The notes below the pieces were generated by a model, which had not been told where the DNA came from, did no database searches, and saw nothing but the letters and a program-made list of their open reading frames with translations. DNA of 60,825 nucleotides from an uncultured Alistipes sp. (GTDB lineage Bacteria > Bacteroidota > Bacteroidia > Bacteroidales > Rikenellaceae), in the NCBI GenBank assembly GCA_944321755.1, contig CALUMM010000009.1, positions 1 to 60,825 of the forward strand. The letters are read 5' to 3'. This document shows, piece after piece, positions 44,107 through 51,998 of the stretch. The stretch's first letter is position 1. Every line of letters begins with the position of its first letter. Made by a program: the position numbers and the translations under genes.

Positions 44107-45807
44107 ATGAGAAAATTGATAGCAGGGTTGTCGGTTGTTTTCATGGTGGGTTTGTTCGCCTCTTGCAACAAATTCCTCGATGAGATGCCCGATAACCGGA
44201 CACAGATAGACAATTTGGAGAAGGTCAAGGCTTTGCTTGTGACGGCCTATCCGGCGAAATGCTATGCGACGTGGCTCGAACCCCGCTGCGACGGGATGGC
44301 TGACCACGGGGCAACCCTTGACGGCACCCAGCCGAGCGCGAGCTTCGCATTCATTTATACGGCTTACCGATGGGACGAATATCCCAGCATGGAGAACGAC
44401 GATGATGCCGAAGCCTATTGGACGGCCTGCTACGGGGCGATTGCCGCGGCCAATCATGCCCTGGAGGCCCTCGACGAATTGGGACACCCGAAGGGCAGCG
44501 AACCCTACCGTGCCGAGGCACTGCTTTGCCGGGCCTATGCGCACTTCTGCCTGCTGACGCTCTTCACGGACTTCTTCGACGAGGCAAACCGCGGAACCAA
44601 TCCCGGTATTCCCTATGTGACCGAGCCGGAGGATGTGATCAACAAGCAGTACGACCGGGAGACGGTTGCGGCGACGCTGGCCAAGGTAAAGGACGATCTG
44701 GCCGAAGGCCTGAAGGGAGTGGGTACGGCTTCGGATTTCGTGCAGCCGAAGTTCCACTTTACGCTCGATGCGGCCCGGATGCTGGCCCTGCGTATCGCCC
44801 TCTTCGAACGGGACTATCCCTCGGTAATCTCCTATGCCTCGCAGTTGATTCCGCAGCCGACGAATTTCGTCAATATCGTGGATCAGCAGCAGCAACCCCT
44901 GCTCAATGCCGACGGTTCGGAGGTCAAGATCCCGCATCCCAACGATTTCGCATCGCTGTTCTGCGTGAGCAACCTGTTTGACTGGCGATCCGCGAATAGT
45001 GCGTATTCGGGGTCGACGGAGTTCCAGTTGGCCTTCTGCAATGCCAACAATGCGAACATCATTTTGGCCGGAGAACCCTATTCGCTGCTCAACAGAACCT
45101 CGATGTCGACGGCCTATACCCGTTATACGCACGGAGGCAAGGAGTTCAATGCGATTCTGGGCGCGAACGCGTCGGGCGTGAACTGGTACATGCCGATTTT
45201 CGGATTCAATGGCGCACCGGCGGATGCTCCGGGATTCCTTCCCAAGATTTATGAGGATTTCAAGGTCACCAACATCAATGCCAATACGGGCCAGCCGTAT
45301 GTCCGGTTTGCCCTGTTCCGGCTGGAGGAGGCGTTGCTTGCCCGTGCCGAGGCCTATGCCATGACGGGTGAATACGACAAGGCGCTGGCCGATTTGACGA
45401 TGTTCTCCCAGCGGCGGGTCCAGAGCGAAAATATCGTTCAGTATTACTATTCGCGCGACAAGGTCGTCGACTATTACACCGATATTCTGACGTTGTCGGA
45501 TCACTACATGAATTCCAATTTCAATGCGGGGCGCTTCTCGGCCGCTCTTTCGACCTACGAGGGCAAACTGCAGCGGGGACTGGTGTTGGCCGTACTCGAT
45601 GCCCGCCGCATGGAGTATATTTACGAAGGAATGCGCTGGTTCGATATTCTGCGTTGGAACATTCCGGTTACGCACACGATGCTTTCGGGTGAGAGCAGCA
45701 CGCTGACGCCCGACGACGACCGTCGTGTGATTCAGATTCCGGAGACCGCTTCGCTTTCGGGCCTTGAGAAGAATTCTTACGACCATATTCCGCAGCCCTG
45801 GAGTTAG
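44107..45807 (+). CDS. SusD/RagB-family lipoprotein (right operon)
   Basis: 566-aa surface lipoprotein (lipobox LFASC) with NKFLDEMPDNRT after the cysteine. Helices typical of SusD follow: AAANHALEALDELG, RAEALLCRAYAHFCLLTLFTDFF, FRLEEALLARAEAYAMTGEYDKALADL and the end ARRMEYIYEGMRWFDILRW. It is longer than the left SusD. It begins 29 nt after susC and ends 2 nt before the first ATG of the next frame, so co-translation is likely. Confidence 0.93.
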   Translation: MRKLIAGLSVVFMVGLFASCNKFLDEMPDNRTQIDNLEKVKALLVTAYPAKCYATWLEPRCDGMADHGATLDGTQPSASFAFIYTAYRWDEYPSMENDDDAEAYWTACYGAIAAANHALEALDELGHPKGSEPYRAEALLCRAYAHFCLLTLFTDFFDEANRGTNPGIPYVTEPEDVINKQYDRETVAATLAKVKDDLAEGLKGVGTASDFVQPKFHFTLDAARMLALRIALFERDYPSVISYASQLIPQPTNFVNIVDQQQQPLLNADGSEVKIPHPNDFASLFCVSNLFDWRSANSAYSGSTEFQLAFCNANNANIILAGEPYSLLNRTSMSTAYTRYTHGGKEFNAILGANASGVNWYMPIFGFNGAPADAPGFLPKIYEDFKVTNINANTGQPYVRFALFRLEEALLARAEAYAMTGEYDKALADLTMFSQRRVQSENIVQYYYSRDKVVDYYTDILTLSDHYMNSNFNAGRFSAALSTYEGKLQRGLVLAVLDARRMEYIYEGMRWFDILRWNIPVTHTMLSGESSTLTPDDDRRVIQIPETASLSGLEKNSYDHIPQPWS

Positions 45808-45836
45808 TCATGACAGAAAAAGCAAAAAGAAAGAGT

Positions 45837-46781
45837 ATGAAAAAGACGAAAGTTATATACGCTCTCCTGTTGATGGGACTGGCCTTCGGGGCCCTTTCCT
45901 GCCGGGAGAAGGAGACGATTGCCGACGATATCGTAATTCCCGGGCTGGGCGGAACGGAAGAGGCGGCCAATGACCTGGACAAATGGCTCTACGAGAATTT
46001 CACCGAGCCCTACAACATCGAGGTGGTTTATCGTTGGGATGCGGCCCAGATGTACACGACGCTTGCCTCGCGGCTGGTGCCCGTGGAGTTCGATGCCGTA
46101 AAACCCATGATGGCGGCGATCCGCGACGTGTGGTTCGAACCCTACATCCAGGCTGCCGGTGCGGATTTCATCAAACAGATGTCTCCGAAGAAGGTGGTTC
46201 TGGTCGGAAGCCCCGAGTATCAGAATGGCTCGATCAAGTTGGGCCAAGCCGAAGGTGCTCGTAAGATTCTGTTGCTCAATGCGAACAATTTCGATCCGAC
46301 CGACGAGGCGGGGCTCAAGCAGGCATTGCATACCATTCTGCACGAATTTGCCCATATCCTGCATCAGACGGTGATGTTCGACAAGACGTATCAGGATATC
46401 AGCGCGGGTTTCTACAATGCGACGGGCTGGAAGGAGTACGACCGGAACCAGCCGACGGATTATAATCCGGAATCCTATGCCCGCGGTTTTGTCAGCAACT
46501 ATGCCATGAGCGGCAAGGACGAGGATTTCGTGGAGGTGCTCTCGATGATCCTGGTCTACGGCAAGCAGTGGTTCGACGAGACGGTGCTGCCTGCCGCCGA
46601 GAAGTCGGAAGAGACCGATGCATACAACGCCCTTCAGCAAAAACTGTCGATGGTGGAGAGTTATCTGCTCAACTCCTGGGGTATTCGCTTCCTGGACGAT
46701 GAGGTGACGGGAGAGCGCGGTCTTGAGAGTTATGTGCAGGAGGCGGTGTCCAAGGTCGTAGCGACTCCTCCGATGGAGTAA
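45837..46781 (+). CDS. Lipoprotein with zinc metallopeptidase motif (Peptidase_Mx-like)
   Basis: 314 aa from the ATG at 45837, which starts the lipoprotein signal (GLAFGALSC); an in-frame ATG at 45810 gives 9 more residues. The HEFAHILHQ sequence (HExxH) in the middle, with a downstream glutamate in DEDFVEVLSMIL, is the zinc-site pattern of the putative zinc-binding metallopeptidases common next to SusCD in Bacteroidetes. It probably trims proteins or peptides before uptake by the right SusCD pair. The substrate is not known from sequence. Confidence 0.85.
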   Translation: MKKTKVIYALLLMGLAFGALSCREKETIADDIVIPGLGGTEEAANDLDKWLYENFTEPYNIEVVYRWDAAQMYTTLASRLVPVEFDAVKPMMAAIRDVWFEPYIQAAGADFIKQMSPKKVVLVGSPEYQNGSIKLGQAEGARKILLLNANNFDPTDEAGLKQALHTILHEFAHILHQTVMFDKTYQDISAGFYNATGWKEYDRNQPTDYNPESYARGFVSNYAMSGKDEDFVEVLSMILVYGKQWFDETVLPAAEKSEETDAYNALQQKLSMVESYLLNSWGIRFLDDEVTGERGLESYVQEAVSKVVATPPME

Positions 46782-46805
46782 GTATCATTCAAAAAACAAC
46801 GGAAC

Positions 46806-48137
46806 ATGAAAAAAACTATCAGTATAGTAGCATTACTCTTCGGGCTGTCGTTTCTGACGTCGTGCGAATCGACGGTCACGATGGACGGCAGTGTCGATGC
46901 GCGTGTCGATGCGGTGATCAAGGGGTATATCGAGACGCTTGCGGATGCCGAGAGCGGTTGGATTTTCGATGTGATGACCAGCGAGGGCAATTACCGGTTC
47001 TACATGGAGTTCACCGATGACAACATGGTGACGATGTATACGGACAATCTCTATTATCCGCAGTGGAACGGCGTACCCAAGACCTCGACCTATAATATCC
47101 GGTCGCTGCAGCGCCCGACGCTGTCGTTCGACACCTATTCGTATCTGGCCGTGATCAACGATCCGGACAACGGCATCAGCCATGGTTCGGGGAATATGGG
47201 TCTTCAGACAGATTTCGAGTTTGAGGTCGAGACCTTTACGGATGGAATTTTCTATCTGACGGGCCGGGTCAACCGGGTTGAAGCGACGTTGCGTCCGGCA
47301 ACGGCCGAAGAGTCCGCCTCGGTGAAGTCGGGCGGTTTGATGGATGTGCTCACCAATGCTCAGAACTACCGTGCGGGAGAGTATTGTTACTTTATGATCG
47401 GGGAGACGAAGGTGAGCCTGATCCTCAATGCACGTTCGATCGATATTTCGTATGTGGATTCGGAGGAGAATGTGATCCAGGCCTCGGGTTATACGCGGAC
47501 CGATCTGGAGGGGAACATCAGTTTGCTGGAGCCGATCGAGGTTGCGGGCGAGATGTTGACCGGTTTTACCTGGGATTCTTCGGCATCGGCCTTTGAGGCC
47601 GATGTTGCGGGCGCTCCGCAGATTGTCGATGCACAGGCCGATCCGGTTATTCCGCTCCATTACATGCTGGGCCCGAATAAGACTTATACGGTTCTGGCCT
47701 CTATGTTGGACATGTATCCGACGTATTCTGCTTCGGAGAATGAATTTGCCTATTTGTTCTCCCAGGCCTATATGAAGATCGCTCAAGGATACGGTTTGGA
47801 ATTGCAGGAGCTGGATCTGGAGTTTTACATGACGGAAGGAGGAGCTCCGCGCATGATGATGGTATACTATTGCAGCGGTTATCAGGGATGGGTGACCTAT
47901 TCGCTGACGTTCAACGAAACGGAGGATCAGTTTACGGTTACCGGGATGTCGTTCGATGATGATGCCTACGGCAACGGAGCTCTCTTTGCGAATGCTTATA
48001 CGGCGTTGCCGTTGTTCTGGATGAACAAAACCTTCAAGATCGACTGGTTGAAGATGGTTTATGGATCTTATTCCATGGGTCAGGTTGTTTTGGTTGATGG
48101 CCAGACGCCAGCCGCTTTCCACGGAGCGCTTTTCTGA
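46806..48137 (+). CDS. DUF4302-type lipoprotein
   Basis: 443-aa predicted lipoprotein (LSFLTSC, Cys about 20). The mature start VDARVDAVIKGYIETLADAESGW and the following YRFYMEFTDDNMVTMY pattern resemble DUF4302, found in Bacteroidetes operons with SusC, SusD and the zinc-peptidase lipoprotein. No catalytic motif is recognised; a surface binding role is plausible. It is the last gene of the right operon, 21 nt before a strong terminator. Confidence 0.8.
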   Translation: MKKTISIVALLFGLSFLTSCESTVTMDGSVDARVDAVIKGYIETLADAESGWIFDVMTSEGNYRFYMEFTDDNMVTMYTDNLYYPQWNGVPKTSTYNIRSLQRPTLSFDTYSYLAVINDPDNGISHGSGNMGLQTDFEFEVETFTDGIFYLTGRVNRVEATLRPATAEESASVKSGGLMDVLTNAQNYRAGEYCYFMIGETKVSLILNARSIDISYVDSEENVIQASGYTRTDLEGNISLLEPIEVAGEMLTGFTWDSSASAFEADVAGAPQIVDAQADPVIPLHYMLGPNKTYTVLASMLDMYPTYSASENEFAYLFSQAYMKIAQGYGLELQELDLEFYMTEGGAPRMMMVYYCSGYQGWVTYSLTFNETEDQFTVTGMSFDDDAYGNGALFANAYTALPLFWMNKTFKIDWLKMVYGSYSMGQVVLVDGQTPAAFHGALF

Positions 48138-48157
48138 TCGGAAAAGCCGTAAATGCG

Positions 48158-48191
48158 ATGAGGGCCGCTCAAATTCATGAGCGGCCCTCAT
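48158..48191 (+). terminator. Terminator of the right susCD operon
   Basis: ATGAGGGCCGCTCA (48158-48171) and TGAGCGGCCCTCAT (48178-48191) form a perfect 14-bp stem with a 6-nt loop, followed by TGTTTGTTG. Confidence 0.85.
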
Positions 48192-48305
48192 TGTTTGTTG
48201 TCGTATTCATGCGTGGAATATCCCTGAAACCCGAGCGGGCGCAGCGCCCGTTAGTTGGAAGACGGACGGGATCGAAAGGGACGGCAAACAGCCGAAGATG
48301 TTTCC

Positions 48306-48394
48306 GGCACGAAGTCCGGTTACGAAGTCCGGCTGCAAAATCCGGTCGTGGAATCCGGTTGCAAAGCCCGGCCGCGGAATCCGGCGCGAAACCC
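48306..48394. repeat. Degenerate 13-bp tandem repeat, seven copies
   Basis: Units run GGCACGAAGTCC, GGTTACGAAGTCC, GGCTGCAAAATCC, GGTCGTGGAATCC, GGTTGCAAAGCCC, GGCCGCGGAATCC, GGCGCGAAACCC, with rough consensus GGYYGCRRAATCC. It lies between convergent genes. A small hairpin (CGGGCG/CGCCCG) precedes it around 48236-48250. The period is not a multiple of three, so it is not a coding repeat. Confidence 0.85.
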
Positions 48395-48409
48395 GGGACC
48401 TGAGGATGA

Positions 48410-49159
48410 CTACTCCTTATCGGCCGCTTTTTTGTCCTTCTTCTTGTCGGGAATGGGGTAGGGCAGGTTGGCCGCCTCGTCGCCCATCTCCGCCAGATAG
48501 GCATCATACATGTCGAGAATCCAGGAGTCGTTCTCTTCGGCCTCCTTGTCGTGGACCTTTCCTTCAGGACCCTTGAACCATTTCTTGCAGAAATCCTGAA
48601 GACCCGGGTAACGGTCCTTCATCAATACCGAATTGACCAGCGTGTAGGGGTAGACAATCCCTTCGGGGTCGTTGTGGAAACGGATGCCGTAGTTCGTCTG
48701 AAGCGATCGTCCCATGCCGTTTATTCCCGAAGAAACCCATATTTTCCACCAGTAGGTGGTGGCGTTCCTGCCCACCTTGTTGACGCAGAAGAGCACCTGC
48801 ATCGTGTGGTAGCGGCTCGCGAAGTTGGGCTTGGCAAGCGGGTGCGACTCCCAGCGCAGACCGTCGGGATGGTTCTCCGTCGTCTCGACATAGTCGATGC
48901 TCACGACATCGTCGGCCGTATATTCGATCGGCTCCTTGTCGTCGGGCGTCTTCGTGACCTTGAACGAGTAGTTCTCCTTCTTGAATACCGAATTCTCGGC
49001 GTGCCAGCCTCGATGGACGTAGCAGTCGACCTTTTCGCCCGATTTGAGGGTGATGATTACATGGTCCGCCTCCGCATCCTCGGGATTCTTGGCTTCGGCT
49101 CGGAAGATCAGGCCGATGGTGGCCAACGCGGCCAACGCACAAACAAAAAAGTGTTTCAT
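48410..49159 (-). CDS. Hypothetical exported protein
   Basis: 249 aa with a signal peptide (about 1-23, cleavage near AEA). The mature part contains HVIITLKSGEKVDCYVHRGW and YTADDVVSIDYVETT, a beta-rich pattern that recurs loosely in the next protein (IYLKDGRVVECGE, RYEEIDSIVCW), so the two may be distant paralogues. The C terminus is Lys/Asp-rich (KKKDKKAADKE). No domain is recognised. Last gene of the minus-strand run starting at lemA. Confidence 0.7.
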   Translation of the reverse strand: MKHFFVCALAALATIGLIFRAEAKNPEDAEADHVIITLKSGEKVDCYVHRGWHAENSVFKKENYSFKVTKTPDDKEPIEYTADDVVSIDYVETTENHPDGLRWESHPLAKPNFASRYHTMQVLFCVNKVGRNATTYWWKIWVSSGINGMGRSLQTNYGIRFHNDPEGIVYPYTLVNSVLMKDRYPGLQDFCKKWFKGPEGKVHDKEAEENDSWILDMYDAYLAEMGDEAANLPYPIPDKKKDKKAADKE

Positions 49160-49185
49160 CTTGTTTTAGGTTTGGGGTTAAACAT

Positions 49186-49821
49186 TCAATTCTTTTCGGG
49201 GTTGTAGGCTTCGAGCATCAGGATGGTCTTGCTGCGGTCGGCCCTCGACTGCAGGATCTGCCCGGCGAGTTCGGGATCGTCGGCGACGTAGGCAGCCACC
49301 GATTCGCGGAAGCGCTCTTTGCCCCGGCGGCTGGCCGAGCCGACGCCCTGGAATTTCTCTTCTCCGGTCTTGCGCAGGTAGTAGGCTGTGCGCGAACGGC
49401 TGAAATACCGGTACTTGACCAGCACCTCGATGCCGCCGTTCGAATCCACGCCGTAACCCTTGTGCGAATAGACGCCGACGCAGATATGCGGAGTCTCGAA
49501 ATAGACCCACAGCCAGCCGGTATCGGGCGCCGGGATGAATTTGCGCGGGCGTGCGGGCGCCGAGGCGTGCCAGCAGACGATCGAGTCGATCTCTTCGTAG
49601 CGGTAAACTTCTTTACTCTTGTCCTTGTAGAAGGCCCGGCGCAGGAGTTTGACATGCTGCGCATGTTTGGGAAGTTCGATGCGGTCTTTCTCGCCGCATT
49701 CGACGACCCGGCCGTCTTTGAGGTAGATACGTCCCTGAACCGTAGAGGCGGCCCTTGCGGCAAAAGCCGTTGCCATGCACAGCAACGACAGCAGAATGAT
49801 GCGGATGATTCGCGGATTCAT
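49186..49821 (-). CDS. Hypothetical exported protein with a C9/A7 leader tract
   Basis: 211 aa from the ATG at 49821, which opens a signal peptide (MNPRIIRIILLSLLCMATAF, cleavage near AARA). The frame stays open upstream to 50304, but that extension has no signal and overlaps another gene, so it is rejected. The mature protein has a beta-rich start (GRIYLKDGRVVECG) and a basic C-terminal half. Function unknown. The leader contains nine C followed by seven A 11 nt before the ATG, which may affect expression by slippage. Confidence 0.68.
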   Translation of the reverse strand: MNPRIIRIILLSLLCMATAFAARAASTVQGRIYLKDGRVVECGEKDRIELPKHAQHVKLLRRAFYKDKSKEVYRYEEIDSIVCWHASAPARPRKFIPAPDTGWLWVYFETPHICVGVYSHKGYGVDSNGGIEVLVKYRYFSRSRTAYYLRKTGEEKFQGVGSASRRGKERFRESVAAYVADDPELAGQILQSRADRSKTILMLEAYNPEKN

Positions 49822-49832
49822 GGTCCGGATAG

Positions 49833-49848
49833 TTTTTTTGGGGGGGGG
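49833..49848 (-). repeat. C9-A7 tract in the leader of the exported protein gene
   Basis: On the coding strand nine C are followed by seven A, ending 11 nt before the ATG at 49821. Length change would alter leader or promoter spacing rather than the protein. Confidence 0.85.
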
Positions 49849-49910
49849 AGTGTCGTAAATACTGATTTTATCCGAAAAAATATCGTTGAAAAACTCGGTT
49901 TTTGGGAGTA

Positions 49911-50294
49911 TTACCCGGCCGGACCGATCTCCCATATTCCGAAATGCAGCAACAGGAAACACTCGATGCCGGCGATGGCGGCCATGCCGGTCCAGATGCG
50001 TAACAGGTTTCGTCCCGGATGTTTGCTGCGAATCCGCGTGAGGAGCGCCTCGCGGCGTTGTGGCGTGTACCGCAACCGGCAGAATACAAACGGAATGGCG
50101 GCAAGTCCCGAGAAGAGGATGGCTTCGGCAATCCAACCGGCATCCAGTCGGCGGGCGAAACTCCACAAGGGGAGCGCGGCATCGAGATACCAGCCCCACA
50201 TGAGGAGCGTGCATCCGTCTCCCGGGGCCTTTTCCCGCACGTGGAACGATTCGCCCGCCGCCCAGATGCGGTCGATTGTCCTCAAAATGCCCAC
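49911..50294 (-). CDS. Small hypothetical membrane protein with start at a G9 tract
   Basis: 127 aa from a GTG at 50294. Two hydrophobic segments are visible (about 54-74, WIAEAILFSGLAAIPFVF; about 97-119). The only upstream ATG (50304-50302) is out of frame by one base because it is followed by a G9 run (including its own G). With eight G it would read in frame as M-G-G-V-G-I-L-R. The gene may thus be in an OFF state or use GTG. No family is recognised. Confidence 0.6.
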   Translation of the reverse strand: MGILRTIDRIWAAGESFHVREKAPGDGCTLLMWGWYLDAALPLWSFARRLDAGWIAEAILFSGLAAIPFVFCRLRYTPQRREALLTRIRSKHPGRNLLRIWTGMAAIAGIECFLLLHFGIWEIGPAG

Positions 50295-50302
50295 CCCCCC
50301 CC
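50294..50302 (-). repeat. G9 homopolymer at the start of the small membrane protein gene
   Basis: Nine G on the coding strand directly follow AT to make the ATG at 50304-50302 and continue to the GTG used at 50294. One base less would join ATG and the coding frame. Confidence 0.9.
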
Positions 50303-50309
50303 ATGGGGA

Positions 50310-50768
50310 TTATTTTTGGAGCAGGGCGGAGAACTCTTTGAGCGCGTCGAGGCTGTCGAAGAAGTCGACGTCGAACTTGACCGTCTTGCCGTCGTTGAGC
50401 ACAACGGTCAGGATGCCGTCGTCCTCGGCATACGCGAGGTCCGAGACCTCGGAAATGGCGAAGGATTCCTTTTCGACCTCTCCCTTGCGGATTACCGGAT
50501 AGGTCACCTGACCGTTGTCCACAGTAATGACGCCGCCTTTGGTCGACAGCGCCCGGGCCTGGCTGATTTTCCGGTAGGCCGAGTAGAGCATGTAGAGACC
50601 GGCGATGATCATCAGGATCGTCGTCGGTACGGGTCCGAGGATCGGTTTGGCACCGATGCGGATGCCGAAGGGGTGAACCAGCGGAAAGACGATCAGGGCG
50701 ATGCCCAGAATCAGCGAGATCAGGTTTTCCTTGATCGACGAGGTCGATGCGTAATTGAAGGTTTTCAT
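50310..50768 (-). CDS. Hypothetical membrane protein with PH-like C-terminal part
   Basis: 152 aa. Two hydrophobic segments (about 15-34 and 46-64) precede a soluble C-terminal half rich in beta strands (GGVITVDNGQVTYPVIRKGEVEKESFAISEVSDLAY, TVVLNDGKTVKFDVDFFDS), which resembles bacterial PH-like domains; this is pattern-based. The stop codon lies 5 nt before the ATG/G9 start of the next gene, so they are one transcript. Confidence 0.68.
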   Translation of the reverse strand: MKTFNYASTSSIKENLISLILGIALIVFPLVHPFGIRIGAKPILGPVPTTILMIIAGLYMLYSAYRKISQARALSTKGGVITVDNGQVTYPVIRKGEVEKESFAISEVSDLAYAEDDGILTVVLNDGKTVKFDVDFFDSLDALKEFSALLQK

Positions 50769-50894
50769 GATTGGATCGTTGTTTGATGGAAATGATGGAT
50801 CGGACCGTTGTCCCCGGTCTCTTCCGTCAGGCGGGGAACACCGCGCGGCGGAAGAGACCGGTTTCGTCCGGTTTTCGCAATGTGTTTTTGGGGC

Positions 50895-51986
50895 TTACGC
50901 CTCGTTGTCCTGTTTCGAATAGGCCGAGAACTCGCAGCCGAACTGCTCGACCATCATGTTGTCCATCTCGTCGGCCTTTTCGGCCAGCCGGACGAGGTCC
51001 TGCTGGATGCGCTCCTCAGACTCCTCCGAGATGTCGGCCAGATGCACGCGGTAGCAGATGTAGATCTGGCGCCCCTCGATGCCGAGTTTGTAGGGATAGA
51101 AGTCCGTGTCGAGCATGTAATCGAGCACTTTCTCGACGTCTTTCTTGGGCAGGAGGTTGATCGGCGAGACGGCGAACAGGTAGGTGCGGTCGTAGACGAA
51201 CAGCCGGATCTCGGAACTCCCCTTGTGGAACAACCACGCCTCGTTGCCGTCGCGGGCCAGTACGGGATTGATGCCCATCTTCGCGATGGCCGCCTCGCAG
51301 AATTCGCTCAGGGGCGAGAGCTGACGCTCCTCGAAAACCCCTTCGGGCAGCTTCTCGCCGCACGAGGGGCAGAACTCCTCCTCTTCGGAGATCAGGGAGT
51401 CGCAGCTCTCGCACTGCACCTGGAAGCACTCGCGGTCCAACTCCTCGATCGAATCGAAGAGCTTGTGCAGCGTCTCGACGCGGATGCCGAATCCCATGTT
51501 GTCGGCATCGGAGCCCGTGAACTTGCTGACGGTGATACCGACCACCTCGTTCTTTTCGTTGATGATCGGGCCGCCGGAGTTGCCGGGGTTCACCGCCGCA
51601 TCGGTCTGGATGTAATACTGGCCGTTCATCAGTTGCTTGGGCGACGAGACGGTGCCTTCGGTGACGGTGAAGGGCATCCCGTAGGGATAACCGGCGACGT
51701 GGATCTTGCTGCTGATGGCGAGCGAATCGTCGGGCGCAAGGTGCAGCTCCGGCAGTGCCGAGAAGTCGTGGTCGACGGCCAGCAGCGCGATGTCCAGCGT
51801 CGGGTTCACGAGCACGACCTTGGCCAGATAGGGATTGCGGTCGTTGTCGTGCACGGCAACGGTGTGGAACCCCTCGACCACATGGTAGTTCGTGACGAAA
51901 AGGTCCCGGTCCTTGAGGTAGAAGCAGCTTCCCGAGCCTCCGGCGTGTGTCACCTTGAATATAGCGCTATAGATGTTCTGTTCCAT
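50895..51986 (-). CDS. Trypsin-like serine protease with zinc ribbon and YbjN-like domain
   Basis: 363 aa with no signal peptide or membrane segment, so probably cytoplasmic, unusual for HtrA-type proteases. The catalytic triad is complete: H35 in TNYHVV, D65 in LDIALL, S137 in GNSGGP. No PDZ domain follows. Instead there is a zinc ribbon (C192, C195, C206, C209) and a C-terminal domain (about 225-345) with a YbjN/secretion-chaperone-like pattern (WLFHKGSSEIRLFVYDRTYLFAVSP). The gene is 12 nt after that of another protein with a similar chaperone-like N terminus, suggesting a protein pair. Substrate unknown. Confidence 0.82.
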   Translation of the reverse strand: MEQNIYSAIFKVTHAGGSGSCFYLKDRDLFVTNYHVVEGFHTVAVHDNDRNPYLAKVVLVNPTLDIALLAVDHDFSALPELHLAPDDSLAISSKIHVAGYPYGMPFTVTEGTVSSPKQLMNGQYYIQTDAAVNPGNSGGPIINEKNEVVGITVSKFTGSDADNMGFGIRVETLHKLFDSIEELDRECFQVQCESCDSLISEEEEFCPSCGEKLPEGVFEERQLSPLSEFCEAAIAKMGINPVLARDGNEAWLFHKGSSEIRLFVYDRTYLFAVSPINLLPKKDVEKVLDYMLDTDFYPYKLGIEGRQIYICYRVHLADISEESEERIQQDLVRLAEKADEMDNMMVEQFGCEFSAYSKQDNEA

Positions 51987-51998
51987 GGTGCATCGTTT

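Noticed and set aside
48306-48394. Tandem array read as a CRISPR
   Set aside because: Units are only 13 bp, contiguous without spacers and degenerate; no cas genes are present.
49186-50304. A 372-aa minus-strand frame beginning at ATG 50304 and running into the exported protein
   Set aside because: The upstream 160 codons overlap the better-supported membrane protein frame, lack any domain and lack a signal, while the internal ATG at 49821 begins a good signal peptide.
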